Shown here: piece by piece, positions 56,643-64,000 of the stretch
Layout: every line of letters starts with the position of its first letter
Position numbering within the stretch: position 1 is the stretch's first letter
Origin: Lophium mytilinum
Taxonomy: Eukaryota; Ascomycota; Dothideomycetes; Mytilinidiales; Mytilinidiaceae
Direction: 5' to 3'
Length of the DNA stretch: 64,000 nt
NCBI GenBank assembly: GCA_010093605.1
Contig: MU004192.1
Location: 943,774-1,007,773 of the forward strand
Program-made: the position numbers and the translations under genes
The notes under the pieces: generated by a model
Database searches by the model: none
Seen by the model: only the letters and a program-made list of their open reading frames with translations
What the model was told of the DNA's origin: nothing

Positions 56643-59108
56643 TCATGATCCATCAACCCCAGTCATTGAGCTCGGAAACCGCGAGTCCCATTGCGTCCAA
56701 TCCCAATTCTCTAGGAAATTCGTAAGTACGAGGCTATCCGCTGAGTCTGCCCCATGGATCGCCGCATCATACCCGCCGATTAGGTGGCCAGGTATTTCGT
56801 CAGTAGCTGGATACATGGAATGAGCTTGCGGGTATGACCCTGCTGTCGGAATTCCGCCTAGGTCGTATGGCTGTACTATAGGATCCTGATAGTTGCTAGA
56901 AGCCGCACTGCTGAGTTGTGCAGGGGAATAATGGCTTTGGCTTTGACCTTGACTTTGAGGGTGGAAGTGGCTTTGGCTTCTCACTGGGAGAACACTTGTA
57001 GCAGCCACGGAAGGCTCACGACTGCGCCGCAGCCGATCGAGCATGATTCCCAGCACATCCCCGGCCTTTGATGCATCCGAGGTGTATGACAACAAGGACG
57101 TGTAGATGCGATGAGACCCCTGGAGCAGCGCAAACCGCTCGTTTAACCCTTCCTCCTCCTCTTTACTCTGCTGCAATGTCCTTGAGCCCGTGTGATGCTG
57201 GAGCTCCTGATCCATATCCATGCACAGTATCATTGCAGCGAGTAGCAAGTCGTGGCTCATAAAGGACAAGGCCCGCCAGTTCGCTGTCACAGTTCCGTAG
57301 TGCTTGTAAGACACTTCGTACATGCGCTGCTGATGACGTAGGACTTCTGAGGCGGCCTTCAAGCAAGCTTGCCGCGAGCGGGCGTATTTGGGATTTGTGC
57401 GTGCGGGAATAAGATACTTGCGATGTAAGATTATACGAGCACACTGCGCAAGAATATCAACCTCGATCAGGCGGCCGAGTGCGACCGGGGCCAGTGTGGT
57501 GTCATTGCCCGGTACGACAACCCAAGCGGGTCGTGATTCTAGCCGTGAATCCAACGCCTGGTCGAGATTAAGCACGTCGTCGAACGAGAGGTTTGCGGTA
57601 CTGGAACGGTCGGTGATGCGAGTGACGATCTCTAGGAGCTTTGTCTTGTAGTTCAGAAAACCGATGTTGGTTGGTACATTGCTTGGACGGGGTATAGGCA
57701 GCTCTGTCATTGTCGGATAGAGGTCTTCATCGAGCACGCTTACGGGTGGTGCCGTATCGGCTTGACGTTCGTCGATCTGGCGAGGGAGAGCACACTTGTG
57801 TGAGAACCAGACATCAATCTGGAATATGTGTGCCCAAAACCGTCTACGAATCTCGCCATCAAAGATAGATATGTTGGGGTAGTGACTTGGATCCCGGTGG
57901 TAGCCTGCACGCAAAGCCAGACGCACAATCATCGCGAACACCAGCGAGGCTCGAAAATAACCGTCTACGTCCCAAAAGTGCTCGCAAGCAAGATACATCA
58001 GCTTCTGTGTGTCAGTCAAAGCCCTATGTACCAAGGTAGAAGAGTCAACATACCATAGCTTCCAACGTATATGTCGTGGGCTTGCCGTAGTCAGACGCTA
58101 TCAAGCACTGAGAGGCTCTGTTCCGGTAAATGCGGATTGTTGTCTCAGGTAGCATGATACCATCCACATTCACCCCAGTACGCAAGCCCCATTGTAGCGC
58201 TAGGCACATTATTGCGTACAGCCGCGCCAGCCACGTTAAGGACACCGCATTAGGGTTGCTCCAGAACTCCTCACACTCCCTCAGGAGCGTTGGGACATGC
58301 ATTATATGGCTTCCCGGCAAGTCCATTTCCTGCGTGAACATGTGAACCAGATGGTCGGCGACAGCCTTGGTTGGCAGGGAGCATAACAGTTCCTCGACTG
58401 TCAGAATACTGTGGTCGCCGAAAAGGAGTTCCAGGCCGTGAGGCTCGTCGGGGTTGTCCCATCCCTCGGAGCTTTGGCTTGTATCTAGTTCATGTTTTAT
58501 ACTGTGAATCTAGAGAGTGTCAGTAGATTAAGGGGACAAGTCAGAGGTATCTTGCTGCGCTCACGTCCTCGAGAATAGCCTCCCAATGCGAAGAGTCGAC
58601 GAATCGAGTCTCTGGTCCATTCGCTGTAAGTTGAGGCGCAGGGTTCGCTATGTCATCTTCAATTGCCCGGCTCCTAATACCATCACCCGCATTACTCTCT
58701 GGTCCCGTGACATCTCCACTTTTTTCATGGGGTTGGGTTTCCGCCAGAGACGTGACCAGTCTTTCAAGACGACGTATTCGGCTATTAACGTTGCTGACTG
58801 ATTGATTCCTATTCGATGACGAGGTACCCACAGACCCAGTCATCGTTTTCCTGTTGTTATGAACCTGTGTTACATAGACGCAGCTCCCTGGCGGCTTCTT
58901 CACGCAGTTCTTGCATGGCTGGCCGCGGTCGCATTTCAATCTATTCCCCGATTAGCGAGCTCGGGGTATCATACAGCGCGATGACTGACTTGCGGCTTCT
59001 GCACAGGGTGCAGGAGAGCTGTGGCTTGGGCCGGGAGCGCGCCTCGGACAATGGGGGTGTATTCGTTTTGCCCGATCCGGAATGATCGACCGAAGGATTG
59101 AGGTTCAT
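56643..59108 (-). CDS. Zn2Cys6 fungal transcription factor, 770 aa
   Basis: Nuclear DNA-binding regulator, target unknown. Exons (coding order): 58990-59108, 58565-58940, 58054-58509 and 56643-58004; introns 49, 55 and 49 nt. The binuclear cluster has Cys 33, 36, 43, 49, 52 and 60 (CTLCRSRKLKCDRGQPCKNC) and is split by intron 1. A short coiled coil follows (NSRIRRLERLVTSLAE). The middle is the fungal-specific transcription factor domain: LARLYAIMCLALQWGL, LEAMKLMYLACEHFWDVDGY, LVFAMIVRLALRAGYHRDPS and GEIRRRFWAHIFQIDVWFSH. The intron-3 acceptor ending ACACAG was chosen because the nearer AG breaks the frame. The C-terminus is Gln/Ser-rich, ending NFLENWDWTQWDSRFPSS, a likely activation segment. 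Confidence 0.93.
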
Positions 59109-59961
59109 GGATAATGCCTTTGTCCCACACTGCTCCACTGGCTAATGACCTTGCGCGACATATGATACGAATAGAACGTAGGTGATAGGAGCGACCAAGG
59201 TCGGTCGGTGGGAAATGTTGTTGACGGAGTAACTCCGAGAAAAGCACCGTCCGGGTTGGCCGACCGTCCGAAGAACGGTCATCATTGGTGGATATGACGA
59301 TATAGAGTACCATGAGCTCTTGTACTCAACCTGAGAAGAAAACCGTAGATACAAGGAGTGAGGTATTCAATAAGCGGTCCTTTGTGATAGGCCAGAAATT
59401 AGGCCTCATTTCATTATAATGGCGAGTCAGACATGTACCATATGCGCTGATCTGCTGAATCGCTAGTCCTTTTCGTCATTTGTTTTTCCATAGTGTGGTT
59501 TCTTTTACACACGACAGAAGCCCTCTATTGCAGCGATGTCTAGGCTCATGTCCAGGGTGCTTTCCGAAAAACCCACTGTGTGGCTTGCTCTCGTTCCAAT
59601 CATAGACTTGTAAACATTCGTTGGCAAGTGCCTAGCAGTGGAAAAGTATTTACCCAATTGCCCCACATCAAGTGCCTCATATTGGATTGGTTCCATGTGA
59701 TATGCATTAATGTCGAAGCAAGAGCAGAAAGTATGGTTTCCGTTCCACATCTGTCAAAAGAATAATTTCTTTCTTCCATGCTCGGAGTTCAATATAAACC
59801 TTGAGTAAAACCGGACAGGGGTCAGGAAAGAGATATGGTGCCAAGACCTTAGTCATCCATAAGCGAGACGGAAATTGCCGCCCACAACTCCTCCGAATCG
59901 AACATCTTCAGCGGCACGCTCGACCACGCCAAATCATCGACAACCCGCCACAACCGACGAG
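59109..59961. promoter_or_regulatory. Divergent promoter region, Zn2Cys6 gene / rpl15
   Basis: 850 bases between divergent starts. A minus-strand frame of 81 codons from a real ATG (59505-59750, MWNGNHTFCSCFDINAYHME and on) could be a small gene but has no family or splice support. The rpl15 promoter must lie in the right half. Confidence 0.4.
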
Positions 59962-60935
59962 ATGGGTGCCCTCAAGTACGTCGAAGAGCTGCAGAAGCGC
60001 AAGCAGAGCGATGTCGTTCGCTTCTTGATGAGGGTCCGCTGCTGGGAGGTATGAACACCACACGCAATTGCTACCACTGCCCGCTTTCCGCCGACGTCTA
60101 CATACCATGCGCATCTGGGCTTGGATAGAGACGGCGGCGACTGATGGGCAGTGCTTGATGCCACTCGTTGAACATTAGCTGAGAGTGTCTTCATTAGCTG
60201 CGTCAATTGAACGTTATCCACCGAGGTAAGTTCGAATTTCTGCTGCGAAATTTATCAATAGCGGAGGACGATGAGGATTGACGATGCTAACGTCTGCATA
60301 GCTTCCCGCCCATCGCGACCCGATAAGGCCCGCCGCCTCGGATACAAGGCCAAGCAGGGCTATGTCATCTACCGTGTTCGCGTGAGGAGAGGTGGACGCA
60401 AGAAGTACGGCTCACAATCGTCAAACAACACCTGAGAGTGAAACGCTGACAATTTTCTACAGGCCAGTGCCCAAGGGTGCCACCTACGGTATGCAATACA
60501 CGGAGTCTCCCAGCGACCCAGGTCGACAGATCTCGAAAACAGCAACTAACATATGTTCTCTCCACAGGCAAGCCCACCAACCAGGGTGTCAATCAGCTCA
60601 AGTACCAGCGCTCGCTCAAATCCACCGCCGAGGAGCGTGTCGGCCGCCGCTGCGCCAACCTGCGCGTCCTGAACAGCTACTGGATCAACCAGGACTCGAC
60701 CTACAAGTACTACGAAGTCATCCTCGTCGACCCCCAACACAAGGCCATCCGCCGCGACGCCCGCATCAACTGGATCACCAAGCCCGTGCACAAGCACCGC
60801 GAATCCCGCGGCCTCACCGCCACCGGCAAGCGCTCGCGTGGTCTCGGAAAGGGTCACGGCTACAACAAGACGACTGCCGGTCGCCGCAAGACCTGGAAGC
60901 GTCACAACACCCTCTCGCTCTGGCGTTACCGTTAA
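59962..60935 (+). CDS. rpl15: 60S ribosomal protein eL15, 203 aa
   Basis: Structural protein of the cytosolic large ribosomal subunit. Exons: 59962-60048, 60198-60225, 60302-60404, 60463-60488 and 60568-60935; introns 149, 76, 58 and 79 nt, with short exons of 28 and 26 nt. Product: [20 protein letters not shown], then [80 protein letters not shown] and [17 protein letters not shown] at the end. This matches the eL15 family over its full length. The last exon is strongly biased to C-ending codons, as expected for a highly expressed gene. Spliceosomal introns are concentrated at the 5' end. I found no convincing snoRNA in the introns. Confidence 0.98.
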
Positions 60936-61641
60936 ACGGATCGCTAGTGGGTGGATGTTGTTGGGGATGTTTTCTGCGTGGGTTTGCAGCATGAATGGGT
61001 AGAGAAATGGGGAATGGAGAGCCAGTGTTGCGAGCAACATGTGGCTTTCATAGTGAGAAGAGGGTTACTTCGACTCAAAAAATCAAGTTTGATCAATGGA
61101 TGGCTTGGACGCCTTATACCACTACATTTTCTTTCGTGACGCTATCAAAATGAGATGTGGGTTATGAATGTGATTTCTAGACTCAGCGTCTCTACAAATG
61201 TGAAGCTGATAGAGGATGGATATCTCGAATGCCTAACCCTACGCCGAGTTTCATCCCAATAAGATCTCAGAGAAATAAAAAAAACGGTTGTACCGTGGTT
61301 ACTCCGGATACGCCAATGCGGAGCGAGCTCTTTACTCGTTTCTGTCAAATTTCTTTTTGATCGTGTCGTACACCCGTGTAGATGCTACGCATGGGAGCAG
61401 CTTTCCTTCGCTGATGTGATGTGCTTCTTGTCGTACAGGCTTGGATTACGACATCGAAGGCAGCATTGGAAGGGCTATGAGAATAGGCCTTGGCGATCCG
61501 GCACTTTAGTGCTCCAACGCTTCTTGCCTCCCAAGCCCAAACACTCTAGAGCCTACTGATCGTGGATGGAGCTGGCTCGAGACGCGGAGCTGTCGCCCGC
61601 TAGAGGCGATGGACGAGTGACAAGACTGTGGTGACCACGCC
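60936..61641. other. Intergenic between convergent genes
   Basis: 700 bases between rpl15 and the glycosyltransferase-like gene. Short frames only; no tRNA found. Confidence 0.4.
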
Positions 61642-64000
61642 TTAATGATCGCCCTCTAACTTTGTTTTTTCCTCAGCTTCGTCGCCCTCCAGCTTTTTCC
61701 GCTCCTTATCCCATTCATCCTCCTGTTTCTGATCGGCTTCAAATTTTTTCATCTCCTCATCAGCTTTCTTCTTATCCTCAGCTGATTTTTTCTTATCCTC
61801 GGCCTCCTTCTTCGCCTCCGCTTCCTGAACTTTTTTCTTAGCCTCCTCGACTTTCTTATTCTTCTCAGCTTCCTCCTGCTTTCTCTTCTCTTCCTCTTCC
61901 TGCTTCTTCTTATTCTCCTCCTCCTGTTTCTTCCTCTCCTCCTCCTGTTTTTGCCTCTCTTGCTCCTCCTGAGCCTTCTTAATCGCCTCCGCCGCCTCCA
62001 ACCTCATCCGCTCTGCCTCTCCTTCCTGCAACCACGGGCCCTTCCCATCCCCAAACACGCTCTCCACCATATCATTCCCGCCACAAACCCCATCCCCCTC
62101 GCCCCACCCCAGATACCGTCCCCGCACCGCCCACACCCCTCCCTTTCCCCCGCGCATATCCCACCAGCTATCCCCACCCACTGCCGCCGCATGCCAAGCC
62201 AAACTCCCCTGCTCAATACGCAGCGCGGAGCGCGCTAGCGCACGCGCATGGGGATAGAACCACATATCTTTCCAGTCAATCGCGAATTCTGGTTTCTTCT
62301 CTTTCTCGTCATCGTCCTCACGCTTCTCGTTAGGGTTGATCTCCGTCGGATTTTCGAGCGTCGTCTTGCCCTTCGGCTTCGCGGCGGCGTGGTTAAGATG
62401 CAGCAGTGCGGGAACAGCGCCCGTGTACGTGTTTGTCCAGAGCTGGATCTCGACCCAGGGCTTGTTGGCGGCGGGGAGCTCGTCGAGCTTGTCGTCGTGG
62501 ACGAGCGGTTTGATGAGGTAGGGGAGGGGGTTTGGGGAGGGGTCTTTAGAGGGGTCGAGGGTGTGGTAGGGGGGTGGGAGGTCCAAGAGGGCGTCCGGGA
62601 GGGTGAGAGGGGGCGTTGGCGTGTCGACGTGGTGGAGGGTTTGCATTTCGGAGTGGGGGCGGGAGAGAAGCTCTTTGGGGGCGGTGGAAGTGGTGGGTTG
62701 GAAGAGAACGTGGGCGTAGTCGAGGCCCATGGAGAACTCGAGGCGAGGGGGCGCTGTAGTGTTTTGTTCGGCTGAGGGGTTGGTCTTGCTGGAGAGCCAG
62801 CCGCGCCAGGCTCCCGGGGCTGTCTTTGCGGCTTTGAGAGCTTCTTCGCGGGCGGTTTCTTGCTTGGAGAAGAGATTGGAGAAGATGAGCTGAGCTGTTG
62901 GTTCGGTGCCGTTCACTTCCACCATCATTGGGAGTGCTGAGGCGAAGATGGCCCGGAGATCCTTTGCAGGGCCGATCACCGTACCAGCATTGAGGTATTT
63001 CGCACGGCTGAGGAGCTCGGTGTCATCCGTCTTGAGTCCATACGCGTTTGTTGGTAGCGGGGATTCCGGAACCGTTGGACACACCGTAGCATTTCCCTGC
63101 TCAGCCCCACAGAGCTTATCAGCGCCCCAGATAACCGTCTGATTGTACATTGCCCTTGTTACCTCATCTTTAGGATGTATATAACCATATTTGTCCCTTA
63201 ATCGCCGATTCGCCTCCGCGAGTATGTTTTGATACTCCTTCACAAGAACCTCCGACGGTAGCTGAAAATAAACATCTTGACCATCCACAATCATTACTAG
63301 ATCATCATTCCTCACATTCTTCCTATCGGACAAGTAATTCACAATATTCTTGACCTTCGCTCGCTCCAACTCTGTCGTATTCTTGAACTTTTCCTTGAAA
63401 TTTATGATCGTCGGGGCTGGGTAGTCCATAATCATAGCGGATAGCACAGTCTTGCAGAAGTTGGAGTTATCTTTTGTCGCTGGCATAAGGAGGTGGAAAT
63501 CCGGCGTCTCTTTTTTCAAATGGCTCGGTACATTCTTAATATCCCCGTTCTCGATCTCCAGTGTTAAGTTCGATGGTGTGAATATCTCTTTCGGCTCTGG
63601 AACCTCGACTGGGCCTGTTTTCCAAGAGGGGAGGTGGTAGTTGTCGAGGGAGGAGAGGTCTTTGTAGGATAGAGACTAGAAATTCCGATTAGCACAACTC
63701 CTTGAACTCTAAGTCGCGTCCAATTGGCACGTCTTCCCCAATTTTCACCTCCGCGTGAGACCTCTCCCATTTAGCCATGCTCAAAGAGCCACATTCGCCC
63801 CTCCTTCAAACGTTCCCAGCTTTCCTAGTGCTGAGAAAAGGTTTCAACCCACCTCAGCCGAACTCTGAATTAACAGCCCAAACATCACTACCGCAAAGAC
63901 AGCCGAGATGATCAGCGTTCTCCCTCTCCTTCCCTTTGCCAATTGCAACAACGCGTCCCACTTGTTCCCAGGCGCATGCCCGGGCGACGCCGGCACGCTG
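61642..64000 (-). CDS. Membrane-anchored PLOD-type glycosyltransferase-like protein, 5' end cut off
   Basis: Visible exons (coding order) are 63853-64000, running off the window, and 61642-63675; the 177-nt intron is GTGGGT...TTCTAG in phase 0. Exon 1 encodes a type II membrane anchor (TLIISAVFAVVMFGLLIQSS) after a short basic cytosolic stretch (AKGRRGR). The lumenal domain has FHLLMPATKDNSNFCKTVLS, and a DxD-like site in DLVMIVDGQDVYFQLPSE, as in the glycosyltransferase part of lysyl-hydroxylase/procollagen-type enzymes. The catalytic assignment is inference. After about residue 550 the protein turns into a Lys/Glu/Gln repeat (KKQEEENKKKQEEEEKRKQE) of some 140 residues ending LEGDH. Location in the Golgi or ER is likely. 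Confidence 0.75.

Noticed and set aside
59505-59750. 81-codon ATG frame between the Zn2Cys6 gene and rpl15
   Set aside because: No family, no splice evidence and position inside a shared promoter; kept only as a remark.
60049-60197. Possible box C/D snoRNA in the first rpl15 intron
   Set aside because: No properly spaced C box and D box pair; the GATGG and CTGA words are too weak.
1-64000. CRISPR arrays, rRNA operons or telomeric repeats
   Set aside because: None seen; the sequence is a eukaryotic chromosome-internal region with spliceosomal introns.

Overview
The window is nuclear DNA of a filamentous ascomycete (Pezizomycotina; a Dothideomycetes-like fungus is my guess, not proven). Genes are broken by short introns, mostly 49-85 nt, with GTAHGT-type donors, CTAAC/CTGAC-type branch sites and AG acceptors. 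The gene set is fungal: a velvet regulator, a Zn2Cys6 factor, a BYS1 protein pair, a fungal rhodopsin-domain membrane protein and an Uds1-type septation protein. I rebuilt exon structures by hand, so most multi-exon coordinates differ from simple open reading frames.

Layout: 1-2.5 kb holds two small uncharacterised genes. 4-8.4 kb has two transcription/chromatin genes on the minus strand: TFIIH subunit Tfb1 and an Sds3/Dep1-like HDAC subunit. 9-11 kb carries two BYS1-family secreted proteins; the first ends in a cysteine-knot-like module behind a dibasic site. A small TA-flanked inverted-repeat element follows (11.2 kb). 12.4-18.4 kb holds a membrane SDR, a DJ-1/PfpI protein, a CCDC124/Lso2-type ribosome factor and a rhodopsin-domain protein. 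19-25.6 kb has a decayed gene, a small unknown gene, a C2H2 finger gene and a long kinase-like gene. CDC45 lies at 26.3-28.9 kb. 29-35.5 kb is a gene-poor stretch with decayed coding relics.

The velvet regulator (VosA-like) at 36.2-37.8 kb has about 5.8 kb of GC-rich DNA without a convincing gene upstream. Two related 212-216 bp inverted-repeat elements, in opposite orientation, bracket this locus. From 43.6 kb on the window is dense housekeeping DNA: a cytochrome P450, a PHD-MYST histone acetyltransferase, complex I subunit NDUFA1/MWFE (with an apparent 4-nt exon), arylamine N-acetyltransferase, Uds1, another inverted-repeat element with perfect 38-bp ends, a Zn2Cys6 factor, ribosomal protein eL15, and the 3' part of a membrane-anchored glycosyltransferase-like gene cut by the window edge.

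There is no biosynthetic cluster, tRNA, rRNA or CRISPR that I can support. The most unusual items are the BYS1-knottin fusion, the NDUFA1 micro-exon, the apparent 30-nt intron in the kinase gene, and three families of TA-flanked miniature inverted-repeat elements.
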